Below, in pieces: positions 1 through 8,653 of a DNA stretch of 64,000 bases. Where the stretch lies: positions 1-64,000 of the forward strand of contig NZ_JAASQI010000012.1 in NCBI RefSeq assembly GCF_011762225.1. The letters run 5' to 3'. A program made the translations under genes and the position numbers. The stretch comes from Pseudochelatococcus lubricantis (GTDB taxonomy: Bacteria; Pseudomonadota; Alphaproteobacteria; Rhizobiales; Beijerinckiaceae). The first letter of the stretch is position 1. Each line of letters begins with the position of its first letter. The notes below the pieces were generated by a model that worked only from the letters and a program-made list of their open reading frames with translations, ran no database searches and was not told the origin of the DNA.

Positions 1-30
1 CAACCAATCTCTCAAACCGCCCGCAGCGCC

Positions 31-56
31 GGTGTGACCCCTATCTAAGTCACACC
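31..56. repeat. Perfect 8-bp inverted repeat with 10-base spacer
   Basis: GGTGTGAC at 31-38 is repeated in reverse complement as GTCACACC at 49-56. No T-run follows, so it could be an operator or a weak hairpin terminator for a gene left of the window. Function is not known. Confidence 0.5.
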
Positions 57-82
57 CCCACTCACGTCAATCCCTCAAATAA

Positions 83-91
83 TTATCCACA
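83..91 (+). promoter_or_regulatory. DnaA-box-like nonamer
   Basis: TTATCCACA matches the DnaA box consensus TTATNCACA exactly. It is solitary, with no cluster of boxes around it, so it does not by itself mark an origin. Confidence 0.3.
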
Positions 92-429
92 GGCAGAATG
101 GCCAACTTTTTTCAAACCGTCATCATTCGTCAGTCATAGTCCCTTGATTGGCAATGATATCTTGCGTTGCCGCCCGATCGCGTTTTTCCCCCTCCCCCGC
201 ATTGAGTGAGGGTCGGAGAGGCTGTTTTCGGAATAAACCGATTCTCCAGCCCTATCTTCGCCCGAGCACCTCCGTCTTCGGCAGCACCTGGAGCAGTCTG
301 TAGCCACGTCCGTCCACCTCTACGTCCATCCGCGACGGCCTGCATCAGGACGAGCGCGGAAATACCGTGAAGGACCGCGCGACGGTTCAATATGATCCGC
401 TCACTCTCGAATCGCTTGAGAAGCCTGCC

Positions 430-1071
430 TCATGCGGTCAGCCCTTCCCGCCCCTTCGCGAGCGCATAATAGGACCAGAGCAGCCGCGCCGCGACGCCCC
501 GCCATGGGCGCCAGCGCTCGGCATGGGCCTCCAGCTCGCGCGGCTGCGGCCGCTCGGGAAAACCGCAGGCCTGGCGCGCGGCCTCCCTCAGCGCCAGATC
601 GCCCGACGCGAAGGCATCTCCATGCCCCACACAGGTCAAGGCATAGATATCGGCGGTCCAGCCGCCGATGCCGCGAATCGCAGTCAACTCGCTACGAATG
701 TCGTCCGCCGCCATGGTCGCCAGGGCAGCCAGATCGAGATTCCCGTCGGCGATCGCGCGGGCGCAGGCCCGCAGCGTCGCCTGCTTCGGGCGGGAAAGGC
801 CGCATCGTTTCAGATCGTCATCCGTGGCCGCGAGCACCCGCACCACGGTTGGCTCTCCCAACACCGTCAGCGTGCGGTTCCAGATCGCCCGGGCGCTCGC
901 CACAGACACCTGCTGGGCAATCACGATGGAACAAAGCCCCTCGAAACCGCCGGCGCGGCGCCGGAGGGGCGGCAACCCCGCTGCCTGGAAAATCGCGGCC
1001 ATCACCGGATCGGCTTGCGCGAGCCACGCAACCCCCTCGGAAAGGTCAGCTTCCGATTCGATCAGCCTCAT
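430..1071 (-). CDS. DNA-3-methyladenine glycosylase II (AlkA-type HhH-GPD glycosylase)
   Basis: A 213-residue base-excision-repair glycosylase that removes alkylated purines from DNA. The helix-hairpin-helix motif is visible at residues 132-141 (IRGIGGWTAD), followed by the expected catalytic aspartate in the GD of residues 157-158, the hallmark of the HhH-GPD superfamily. The start is placed at 1071 because a GAGGGG ribosome site lies just upstream; an open frame continues to 1137 but lacks support. It lacks the N-terminal AlkA domain of E. coli (282 residues), as many alphaproteobacterial members do. It stands alone on the minus strand, before a TetR gene. The family call is firm; exact substrate range is inferred. 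Confidence 0.85.
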   Translation of the reverse strand: MRLIESEADLSEGVAWLAQADPVMAAIFQAAGLPPLRRRAGGFEGLCSIVIAQQVSVASARAIWNRTLTVLGEPTVVRVLAATDDDLKRCGLSRPKQATLRACARAIADGNLDLAALATMAADDIRSELTAIRGIGGWTADIYALTCVGHGDAFASGDLALREAARQACGFPERPQPRELEAHAERWRPWRGVAARLLWSYYALAKGREGLTA

Positions 1072-1235
1072 GTCGGCACCGCCCCTCGGGATTCGTCCGC
1101 ATGGCCGCGTCCGGCAGCCGGGAGGCACGGCAAGCACGCTCTGTCAGATCCGATAGCACAACGGAAACGTCGCCGGCGCAAGCGGCGTGTCCGGCATGAC
1201 GAGCCCCGGTGCAGCTCGGGCACGATCGTCTCCGG

Positions 1236-1820
1236 TCACGACACGAGCTTCAGGACGACCGCGCGGATTTGTTCCCTGAGCGTCTCGTCCGGAAGGCGGC
1301 CGAGGCGATCCGCGATGCCGAGGGAGACGATGCCGTGAATGGCTGCGTAGAGCGTGCGTGCCTGCAGGAAGGCCGCCTCGTCCGGCAGGCCGGGATGGAG
1401 CATCTGCAGCTTGCCCGCGATTCGGCGGAACAGGCGGAAATGATCCTCCCGGTGCCAGTCGGGCAGCGGCCGGGACATCCGGTGCTCGAAAAGCGCCGAC
1501 CAGGCGTGATAGTGGCCGGCTGCGAAATCCATGTATGCATAGGCCATGGCGCATAGCTGGCCGGCAATTCCGCTGCCCCCATCCTCCCGCTCGATGGTGT
1601 CCAGCGCGCCGGCGAGCCGGGACAGTGTGCGGGCGTTGACGTGCAGGGCGAGCGCGTCGAGGTCTGCGAAGTGGGTGTAGATCGTGCCGGTCGAGCAGCC
1701 GGACGCCCGGGCGACATCGCGGATATTCAGGTGCCCGATCCCCTTCTCGCTCACGATGCGTTCGGCGGCATCGAGGATGTCGCCTCGCCTGCGCTCGTTC
1801 GACTCTTCGCGAACTCCCAT
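1236..1820 (-). CDS. TetR/AcrR family transcriptional regulator
   Basis: A 194-residue repressor with the N-terminal TetR helix-turn-helix at about residues 12-58 (ILDAAERIVSEKG, then ARASGCSTGTIYTHF) and a variable ligand-binding C-terminal part. An AGGAGA ribosome site sits 8 bases before the ATG. It is divergent from the large lipid-metabolism fusion gene at 1961, and two palindromic operators lie between them, so it most likely represses that gene and itself. The ligand is probably an acyl or lipid-like molecule, but that is only inferred from the neighbour. Confidence 0.9.
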   Translation of the reverse strand: MGVREESNERRRGDILDAAERIVSEKGIGHLNIRDVARASGCSTGTIYTHFADLDALALHVNARTLSRLAGALDTIEREDGGSGIAGQLCAMAYAYMDFAAGHYHAWSALFEHRMSRPLPDWHREDHFRLFRRIAGKLQMLHPGLPDEAAFLQARTLYAAIHGIVSLGIADRLGRLPDETLREQIRAVVLKLVS

Positions 1821-1848
1821 CCGGCATTCTCCTGCCCGTCAAAAAACA

Positions 1849-1883
1849 TGAACAATGTTCAGAAAAAATATTGAACATTGTTC
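1849..1883. promoter_or_regulatory. Paired palindromic operators between tetR and the acyltransferase fusion
   Basis: TGAACA-A-TGTTCA (1849-1861) and GAACA-T-TGTTC (1873-1883) are two near-identical palindromes whose centres are 23 bases apart, about two helical turns. A further half site, TGTTCA, is at 1912-1917. The position between divergent genes is typical for TetR operators bound by two dimers. Confidence 0.7.
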
Positions 1884-1960
1884 GATAATAAGTATGCTGA
1901 TTTCCGGACGATGTTCAATCCATTTCCGCGGCGCGTGACGCCGGGAAGGACTGGGAGCGC

Positions 1961-4900
1961 ATGATGCCCGCACCGAAAGACCCGACGCCGCTGATGAGAT
2001 CGCGGCGGTTCGCACCGTTGTTCTGGACGCAGTTCTTTGCCGCCTTTTCGGACAATTTCCTGAAGAACACGCTGGTGTTCGTCATCCTCGCGACAATGGC
2101 GGCGGACGCGGCCGCATCGGCGGTGACGCTGGCCGGCGCGGTGTTCATGCTGCCCTTCCTGCTGTTTTCCGCGCCGGGCGGCGAGATCGCGGACAGATAC
2201 GACAAGGCCGCCGTGTCGCGCTGGCTGAAGGGCGCCGAGATCGGTGTGGCCTTCCTCGCGGCGGTAGGCATCGGCATTGGCTCGATCCCGGTGATGATGG
2301 CCGCGCTGTTCCTTTTCGGCACCGGCTCGGCGCTGTTCGGGCCGATCAAGTATGGCGTCCTGCCCGACTATCTGGATCGCAGCGAGTTGCCGAAGGCGAA
2401 TGCGTGGATCGAGGGCGGAACGTTCATCGCCATCCTCACGGGCACGATCCTCGCCGGCATCTCGTTCGCGGGCGGCGGCGACAATCCCTACATCTTCGGT
2501 GCGCTGCTGGGGGGCTTCTCCGCCCTCGCCTTTCTGGCGAGCTGTTTCATGCCGCGCACGGGCTCGGCCGCGCCGGGCCTGCGCGTGAGCCGGAACATCG
2601 CCGCCTCGTCGTGGCGCATCCTGCAGGATGTCGTGTCGGAGCGGCGGCTGCTGATCACCTCGCTGATGGTATCGTGGTTCTGGCTATGCGGCGCCATCGT
2701 CATGTCGATCGTGCCGCCCTTCGTGAAATCCGCCGGAGGCGACGAGGTGGCGATCGCCATCTGCTTCGCCGTCTTCGCGGTGTCGATCGGCGTCGGCTCC
2801 GCCATCGCGGCCTGGCTCTCGGCGGGCCGTATCGTGCTGCTGCAGGCCGTCGTCGGCACCATCGGCTTCGGGTTGGCCTGCCTCGACCTGTCGCGGCTCA
2901 TCGCCTCGCTGCCGGCGCCGGAATCGCCCGCCGGCGGGCTGGCGTTCTTTCTTCAGCCTTTCGCGCTCAATCTGGTCGTCACGTTGGCGCTCGCCGCGAT
3001 ATCGGGCGCCTTCCTGATCGTGCCGGCGTTCGCTGCGTTCCAGGCGTGGGCGCGGCCGGAGGCACGGGCACGGGCCGTTGCGGCGAACAATATCATGAAC
3101 GCGCTTTTCACGACCGCCGGCGGCCTGATCGTGGCCGGCGTCCAGGGTGTCGGCGCCTCGCTGGCGATGGTGACGTTCGGCCTGGGGCTGGCGTCGGTCG
3201 CCGCCGGCGTGCTCATGTTCCGCTTCCTGCCGACGAGACCGCTGCGCGATTTCATCTCCATCCTCTTCCGGGCATTTTTCCGGCTTGAGGTGAGCGGCAT
3301 CGAGAACCTCGAAAAGGCCGGCCCCACGCCCATACTCGCGCTCAACCACGTGTCGTATCTGGATGCAGTGCTGGCGCTGGCGATAACGGAAAACGGCTCG
3401 CTGCGCAGGCCGGTGTTCGCCATCCATGCGGGCGTGGCGAAGAAATGGTGGGTGAAGCCGTTCCTGCCTCTCGTTGACGCCGTGCCGCTCGACCCGACGA
3501 AACCGATGGGGACGCGCACGCTGATTCGGCTTGTCGAGGCCGGCAATCCCCTCGTCATCTTCCCGGAGGGCCGGATCACGGTGACGGGCAGCCTGATGAA
3601 GGTCTACGACGGCGCTGCCATGGTCGCCGACAGGACGGGCGCGATGGTGGTGCCGATCAAGATCGACGGGCTGGAGCAGACCTTCGTCTCGCATCTCTCG
3701 TCGATGCAGACGCGCCGGCGGCTGTTCCCCAAGGTTCGGGTGACGATCAACCCGCCGGAGCGGCTGGAGGTAGAACCCGGCATCACGGGGCGCAAGCGCC
3801 GCATGGCCGCAGGCGCCCAGCTCTACACGATCATGTCCAACCTCGTGTTCTCCACCTCCGGCAAAACGGGAACCGTGTTCGAGGAGGTCGTGCGGGCGGC
3901 CGACGACTTCGGCATGGGCCGCGTCGCTGTCGAGGATCCGCTGTCCGGCACGCTGACCTACGGCGAGTTGCTGACAGCGACACGGGCTCTGGGCCACGAA
4001 CTGCGCCATGCGCTGGCGGACGAGGAAGCCGTCGGCATGCTGCTGCCGAACGCGAACGGCGTCGCCGTCACCTGGCTCGCGCTGCTGTCGGCCGGCAAGG
4101 TGCCGGCGATGCTGAATTTCTCGGCGGGGCTCCTCAATATCAGGTCGGCTTGCAAGGCCGCCGAGATCAGGAGCGTCGTGACATCCCGCGCCTTCGTCGA
4201 AAGAGCGCGCCTCGGCGACGTGGTCGAGGCACTGACGCTGGACGGCGTGCGGATCGTCTGGCTCGAAGACATCCGGGCCGCCATCGGCCTGCGGGGCAAG
4301 GTGCTGGCCCGGCTGAACAGGCGGCGGCCGCTGGTAGCCAGGCGGAGCGGCGACCGGGCCGTCATCCTGTTCACGTCCGGCTCCGAAGGTACGCCGAAGG
4401 GCGTGGTGCTCACCCACGCGAACATGCTCGCCAACGCCGCGCAGGCGGCGGCGCGGGTCGATTTCCACAAGGGCGACAAGGTGTTCAACGTCCTGCCGGT
4501 ATTCCACTCCTTCGGTTTGACGGCGGGAACCGTGCTGCCGCTGGTCTCGGGCGTTCCAGTCTATTTCTATCCTTCGCCGCTGCACTACCGCATCATCCCG
4601 GAGGCCATCTACTCCTCTAACGCGACGATCATCTTCGGCACCGACACCTTCCTCGCGGGCTACGCGCGCACCGCGCACCCCTACGACTTCCGCTCGGTGC
4701 GGTACTGCTTCGCCGGCGCGGAACCGGTGAGGGCGTCGACACGCAACACCTACATGGACAAGTTCGGCCTGCGCATCCTTGAGGGATACGGCGTGACGGA
4801 GGCCTCGCCCGTGATCGCGCTGAACACGCCGATGTACAGCAAGCCGGGCACCGTCGGGAAGCTGATGCCGGGGATCGATGCGCGCCTTGATCCGGTGGAA

Positions 4901-5395
4901 GGCGTCGAGGACGGCGGACGCCTGTTCATCCGCGGCCCGAACATCATGGCGGGCTATCTGAGAGCGGAAAACCCGGGCGTTCTGGAGCCGCCGGCGGAGG
5001 GTTGGCACGACACCGGCGATATCGTCAACATCGACGACGACGGCTTCGTCACGATCCTCGGCCGCGCGAAGCGCTTCGCGAAGATCGGCGGGGAAATGAT
5101 CTCGCTCGCGGCGGTGGAGGCGCTCGCCTCCGAACGATGGCCGGGCCTGCCGCTGGCGGTGACGGCGGTGAGCGACCCGCGCAAGGGCGAGAAACTGGTT
5201 CTCGTCATCGACGGAGAGGGTGCGAGCCGGAGCGAGCTGCTCACCTTCGCGCGCGGAAAGGGCGTGAGCGAACTCGCCGTGCCGGCGGAGGTGATCGTCG
5301 GGAAAATCCCGCTTCTCGGCTCCGGCAAGCCCGATTACGTGGCGTTGAAGACGATGGTCGAGGAACGCCGGGCCGCGGAGCCGGCGCCGGCATAA
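1961..5395 (+). CDS. Trifunctional lysophospholipid transporter / acyltransferase / acyl-[ACP] synthetase fusion (LplT-PlsC-Aas)
   Basis: A 1144-residue fusion likely to take up lysophospholipids across the inner membrane and re-acylate them. Residues 1-430 form an MFS transporter like LplT. A PlsC acyltransferase follows, with the H-X4-D motif at H463-D468 and FPEG at 534-537. The last part is an AMP-forming acyl synthetase with the P-loop FTSGSEGTPKG starting at residue 804, GYGVTE, and a GWHDTGD motif. In E. coli the same steps are split between LplT and Aas. A GGAAGGA site precedes the ATG. It is transcribed away from a TetR gene that probably controls it. Ends 8 bases from the convergent LysR gene. 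Confidence 0.88.
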   Translation: MMPAPKDPTPLMRSRRFAPLFWTQFFAAFSDNFLKNTLVFVILATMAADAAASAVTLAGAVFMLPFLLFSAPGGEIADRYDKAAVSRWLKGAEIGVAFLAAVGIGIGSIPVMMAALFLFGTGSALFGPIKYGVLPDYLDRSELPKANAWIEGGTFIAILTGTILAGISFAGGGDNPYIFGALLGGFSALAFLASCFMPRTGSAAPGLRVSRNIAASSWRILQDVVSERRLLITSLMVSWFWLCGAIVMSIVPPFVKSAGGDEVAIAICFAVFAVSIGVGSAIAAWLSAGRIVLLQAVVGTIGFGLACLDLSRLIASLPAPESPAGGLAFFLQPFALNLVVTLALAAISGAFLIVPAFAAFQAWARPEARARAVAANNIMNALFTTAGGLIVAGVQGVGASLAMVTFGLGLASVAAGVLMFRFLPTRPLRDFISILFRAFFRLEVSGIENLEKAGPTPILALNHVSYLDAVLALAITENGSLRRPVFAIHAGVAKKWWVKPFLPLVDAVPLDPTKPMGTRTLIRLVEAGNPLVIFPEGRITVTGSLMKVYDGAAMVADRTGAMVVPIKIDGLEQTFVSHLSSMQTRRRLFPKVRVTINPPERLEVEPGITGRKRRMAAGAQLYTIMSNLVFSTSGKTGTVFEEVVRAADDFGMGRVAVEDPLSGTLTYGELLTATRALGHELRHALADEEAVGMLLPNANGVAVTWLALLSAGKVPAMLNFSAGLLNIRSACKAAEIRSVVTSRAFVERARLGDVVEALTLDGVRIVWLEDIRAAIGLRGKVLARLNRRRPLVARRSGDRAVILFTSGSEGTPKGVVLTHANMLANAAQAAARVDFHKGDKVFNVLPVFHSFGLTAGTVLPLVSGVPVYFYPSPLHYRIIPEAIYSSNATIIFGTDTFLAGYARTAHPYDFRSVRYCFAGAEPVRASTRNTYMDKFGLRILEGYGVTEASPVIALNTPMYSKPGTVGKLMPGIDARLDPVEGVEDGGRLFIRGPNIMAGYLRAENPGVLEPPAEGWHDTGDIVNIDDDGFVTILGRAKRFAKIGGEMISLAAVEALASERWPGLPLAVTAVSDPRKGEKLVLVIDGEGASRSELLTFARGKGVSELAVPAEVIVGKIPLLGSGKPDYVALKTMVEERRAAEPAPA

Positions 5396-5402
5396 CGCCC
5401 CC

Positions 5403-6302
5403 TCATCGGTCGCCCGCATCCAGTTCGATGGCGGGCGACTGCACGATCTGCCGGATGAGCGTCTTCACCGTCGGCGCGCTTTCGGCGGCGCGGAAAACGG
5501 CGGCGACCTCCGAGGGAATCGGCTCGCCGGCAACGGGGCGAAAAACGACGTTCGGCATATGCATGATGTCTCGCACGATGCCCGGAATAACCGATATCCC
5601 CGTGCCGAGCGAGACCTGCGTCAGCACGGCGAGCAGGCTGCCGGGTGACGAGACGATCCGTGGCGCGAACCTGCCTCGCCGGGCAACCTCGTAGGTTCCG
5701 GCCTGCTGCTCGGGCGCGATGAGCGCCTCCCCGGCGAGCAGGGCCGGCCGCAGCGGGCGCGTCTCCCCGGCCTCGGGATGGCCGCCGGGCAGCGCGAGGC
5801 AGAAATAGTCGCGCAGCAGGACATGCACCTTCAGCTCACGCGGCAACACCATCGGCAGGCGGACGAAGCCGATATCCACATGCCCGTCGGCGACCAGCCC
5901 GGGCAGTTCGTCCATCGGAAACTCGCGGGCATCGAGATGCACACCCGGCCACGACAGGCGGAAGCGGCTCGTCTGGTCCTGAAGCACGCCGGCATAGGCG
6001 GCAGAGCCGACGTAGCCGATCTCGACACGGCCGATCTCGCCCCGGCCAGCGCGCCGGCCCGCACTTTCGGCGCGTGCATATTGTTCAAGGACATTGCGCG
6101 CCTCCGCGAGAAAGATCTCGCCCGCCGGCGTGAGCGTGACGGAGCGTTTCGTGCGGACGAAGAGACGCGCCGACAGCGTGCGCTCGATTTCCTGAATCTG
6201 CACCGTCAGCGTCGGCGGCGCGATGTTGAGCCGCTCGGCCGCCCGCGCGAAGTGCAGTTCCTCGGCCAGCGTCACGAAGTATCGAAGATGCCTCAGCTCC
6301 AT
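5403..6302 (-). CDS. LysR family transcriptional regulator
   Basis: A 299-residue LysR-type regulator. The winged helix-turn-helix occupies residues 1-60 (MELRHLRYFVTLAEELHFARAA), and the rest is the periplasmic-binding-protein-like effector domain. A GGGAGCGGG ribosome site precedes the ATG. It is divergent from a DHA2 exporter gene, and a perfect T-N11-A palindrome lies 19 bases upstream of its start, so it probably regulates the exporter and itself. The inducer cannot be deduced. Confidence 0.92.
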   Translation of the reverse strand: MELRHLRYFVTLAEELHFARAAERLNIAPPTLTVQIQEIERTLSARLFVRTKRSVTLTPAGEIFLAEARNVLEQYARAESAGRRAGRGEIGRVEIGYVGSAAYAGVLQDQTSRFRLSWPGVHLDAREFPMDELPGLVADGHVDIGFVRLPMVLPRELKVHVLLRDYFCLALPGGHPEAGETRPLRPALLAGEALIAPEQQAGTYEVARRGRFAPRIVSSPGSLLAVLTQVSLGTGISVIPGIVRDIMHMPNVVFRPVAGEPIPSEVAAVFRAAESAPTVKTLIRQIVQSPAIELDAGDR

Positions 6303-6320
6303 CCCGCTCCCATCGTCTCA

Positions 6321-6339
6321 TATTAGTCCATGCCTAATA
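6321..6339. promoter_or_regulatory. LysR box (TATTAG-N7-CTAATA)
   Basis: A perfect 6-bp inverted repeat with a 7-base spacer, containing the T-N11-A core of LysR-type sites. It lies between the divergent lysR and MFS genes, very close to the lysR start, which suggests autoregulation. Confidence 0.65.
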
Positions 6340-6480
6340 ATAAGCGAGAAAATCGCGAATGAAAGAAATTCCGGCTTGCTGTTCACTGGCGCGTGACCGC
6401 ACCCGCAGGAGGATGACCATGCCGAGACCGCACCGCGCGCCGGGCCAACCAGCCTTTGCCGCCACGCCTGCCGGGCCCGT

Positions 6481-8016
6481 ATGATGACCGTCGGGCTCTC
6501 CCTTGCACGCAACGCCGCGCGGCCTCTGCCCCTCCTGCTGACCGCGTCGACCGGCTGCGCGATGACGGTGCTCGACACCAATATCGTCGCCATCGTGCTG
6601 CCGACCATCGCCCGCGATTTCGGCGCGAGCTTCGCCGAGATCGAATGGGTCGTCAGCACCTATGTGCTGTGCTTCGCCTCGCTGCTGCTGCCCGCCGGCG
6701 CGGTCGCGGACCGGTTCGGGCGCAGGCGCGTGTTCCTCGTCGGCATCGGCGCCTTCGCCCTCGCCTCCCTCCTGTGCGGGCTCGCGCCATCCGCCGCCGG
6801 CCTCTATCTCGCGCGCGCCTTCCAGGGTGCGGCGGCCGCGTTCCTGCTGGCGCCCGCGCTCGCCGTCATCGCCCACGCCTTCCACGGCGACGCGGAAAGG
6901 AACCGCGCGTGGGCGATATGGGGGGGCATCATGGGCCTGACGATGGTGCTGTCGCCGATCGCCGGCGGCGTCATCGCCCATCTGCTCGGCTGGCGGTGGG
7001 CTTTCCACGTCAATGTCCCGATATGCGCCGCCCTCGCCGGCGCAGCCTTCCTGTTCGTGGATGAATCGCGAGACGAGGCTGCCCGGCGGCTCGACCCCGC
7101 CGGCATCCTCTTCTTTGCCTCGGCGATGTTCGGGCTGACATGGGGGCTCATCAACGGGCAGGCGCACGGCTGGACCTCCATGAACGCCGTTGCCGGCTTT
7201 GCCGGCGGCGCAGGCGCGCTCGTGGCCTTCGTGATCGCCGAACGCCTTCAGGCGCGGCCCATGCTGGACCTCGGGCTCTTCCGCAATCCCAGGCTGGTCG
7301 GCGCGGTCTGGGCCATGTTCGCATATGCGGCCTGCGCACAGGTGATGGCCTCGCTCCTGCCGCTGTTCCTGCAGAACGGTCTTGGCCGCCCACCGCTGGA
7401 GGCCGGCTTCGCGATGCTGCCCTTCGCCCTCGCCATGCTGACGTTCCCGCATGTCGGCCGCCTGCTCGGCCGCTACCTCTCCCCGGCGTCCATTCTCGTC
7501 GTCGGCCTTGTCGTCGTGGGGCTGGGCAACGCGCTGACGGGATGGGGGGCGCAGCTCGGCGCCTGGTCCGTCGTCATGCTCGGCATGTTGGTGCTCGGAA
7601 GCGGCGGCGGCCTGCTCAACGGCGAGACCCAGAAAGCGATCATGGGCGTCGTGCCGCGCGAGCGCGCCGGCATGGCATCCGGAATCAGCACGACCGCGCG
7701 CTTTTCGGGCATCCTGCTCGGCTTCGCCATGCTCAGCGGCATTCTGGCCACCGCCGTGCGCGGCATGCTCGCCACCGGGCCGTGCGATGGCGCCGAGGCA
7801 TGCGCCCTCGCCCGCGCCTTTGCCGATGCCGTCGTGGCCGGCGACCTGCCGCAGGCGGCCAGCCTGACGGAATCGGCGGACGTCGCGATCGCGCAGGCCC
7901 GGACGGCCTACTCGGCAGGTTTCTCGGCGGCGCTGCTCACCGCCGCCCTCATCGCGGGCCTCTCCGCCGTCGTCGTCTGGCGGCTCATGCGCGCGGGCCG
8001 GGCCAGCCGGCGCTGA
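6481..8016 (+). CDS. DHA2 family MFS multidrug exporter (EmrB/QacA type)
   Basis: A 511-residue inner-membrane drug:H+ antiporter, with the length and hydrophobic pattern of 14-TM DHA2 exporters. The family motif TVLDTNIVAIVLPTI is at about residues 23-37, motif A (GAVADRFGRRRVF) near 76-88, and a long extracytoplasmic loop between the last two helices carries two cysteines. No membrane-fusion partner is adjacent. The ribosome site before the first of two ATG codons is poor, so the exact start is uncertain by a few residues. Probably under control of the divergent LysR protein. Substrate unknown. Confidence 0.85.
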   Translation: MMTVGLSLARNAARPLPLLLTASTGCAMTVLDTNIVAIVLPTIARDFGASFAEIEWVVSTYVLCFASLLLPAGAVADRFGRRRVFLVGIGAFALASLLCGLAPSAAGLYLARAFQGAAAAFLLAPALAVIAHAFHGDAERNRAWAIWGGIMGLTMVLSPIAGGVIAHLLGWRWAFHVNVPICAALAGAAFLFVDESRDEAARRLDPAGILFFASAMFGLTWGLINGQAHGWTSMNAVAGFAGGAGALVAFVIAERLQARPMLDLGLFRNPRLVGAVWAMFAYAACAQVMASLLPLFLQNGLGRPPLEAGFAMLPFALAMLTFPHVGRLLGRYLSPASILVVGLVVVGLGNALTGWGAQLGAWSVVMLGMLVLGSGGGLLNGETQKAIMGVVPRERAGMASGISTTARFSGILLGFAMLSGILATAVRGMLATGPCDGAEACALARAFADAVVAGDLPQAASLTESADVAIAQARTAYSAGFSAALLTAALIAGLSAVVVWRLMRAGRASRR

Positions 8017-8087
8017 TGTGAATCGCGGCGCTGCGTCGGCCGGCCGGGGATGATAGACTGTCGCTGGAGCGGGAGTTGATTCGGCCG

Positions 8088-8504
8088 ATGGCGAAAGTCT
8101 GGCGCATGATCATGCAGGCACGGTTGCTCGCGGCCCTGCTGGTTGCGGCAGCGCTGCTGGCCGCGCCTTCGGCATCGGCCATGCCCATGCCGACTTCCAT
8201 ACCCTGCCGCGATCACGCCGAGCAGGCGCATCACACCGGTCAGCCGCATCACGCCGACGCCTCCGCGCCGGATGACCACGCGGACCAGCCCCGGAGCGAT
8301 CACTCTCACGCCGGTCACACCCGCGCCGGCGATCACAAATCCTGCTGCAGTGTCGCCTGCGGCGTCTGCATCGTCGCAGTCAATCCGGCGGGAGCGGACG
8401 TCCCCGACCTGCCTTCCCTTGGCGGGCCATACGAATGGGCCGACCAGACCGGCCATGGCCGGTCGATTCCGCCAGTTCTGGCCCCTCCCCGATTCCGGGT
8501 CTGA
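8088..8504 (+). CDS. Exported His/Cys-rich putative copper-binding protein
   Basis: A 138-residue protein with a signal peptide (hydrophobic run ending at about residue 26 with SASA) and a mature part rich in histidine, with many HH, DH and HxH pairs, then a cysteine cluster CCSVACGVC. This is the composition of periplasmic metal-buffering proteins. The ATG at 8088 is chosen because GGGAG lies upstream; an in-frame TTG at 8076 has no room for one. It precedes a multicopper oxidase and a copper ATPase in the same direction, so a copper-handling role is inferred from composition and context. No specific family is recognised; a DUF2946-like relation is possible. Confidence 0.6.
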   Translation: MAKVWRMIMQARLLAALLVAAALLAAPSASAMPMPTSIPCRDHAEQAHHTGQPHHADASAPDDHADQPRSDHSHAGHTRAGDHKSCCSVACGVCIVAVNPAGADVPDLPSLGGPYEWADQTGHGRSIPPVLAPPRFRV

Positions 8505-8653
8505 GACAGGCCGGGCCGCCCCCGGCGCGCCATCTCGTCCCGCTGTCTGTGCATCGCCTGCCCCGGAAACAACGGCTCTCCGGCCCGATGCACCGAAGGC
8601 GCTTCCAGACCCATTCGCCGGCCTCGCGCCGGCACGGAAACGAAAGTTCCATC

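Larger units (their letters stand above)
1..429. other. Left-edge intergenic stretch, no convincing gene
   Basis: I see no supported coding region here. The only open frame of note (minus strand, about 130-390) has no domain I recognise and composition typical of chance frames. The stretch holds a perfect inverted repeat at 31-56 and one perfect DnaA-box-like nonamer at 83-91, both listed separately. The gene to the left of the window is not visible. Confidence 0.5.

Noticed and set aside
83-91. A replication origin at the left edge
   Set aside because: Only one DnaA box is seen, with no neighbouring boxes or origin-linked genes.
367-1338. A 323-codon plus-strand frame over the AlkA gene
   Set aside because: It is the antisense shadow of a clear glycosylase, rich in Arg/Pro/Gly with no domain; high-GC DNA makes such frames common.
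2684-5419. A 911-codon minus-strand frame opposite the acyltransferase fusion
   Set aside because: Composition is His/Arg/Asp-rich as in antisense of high-GC genes, with no motifs, while the plus strand has three intact enzyme domains.
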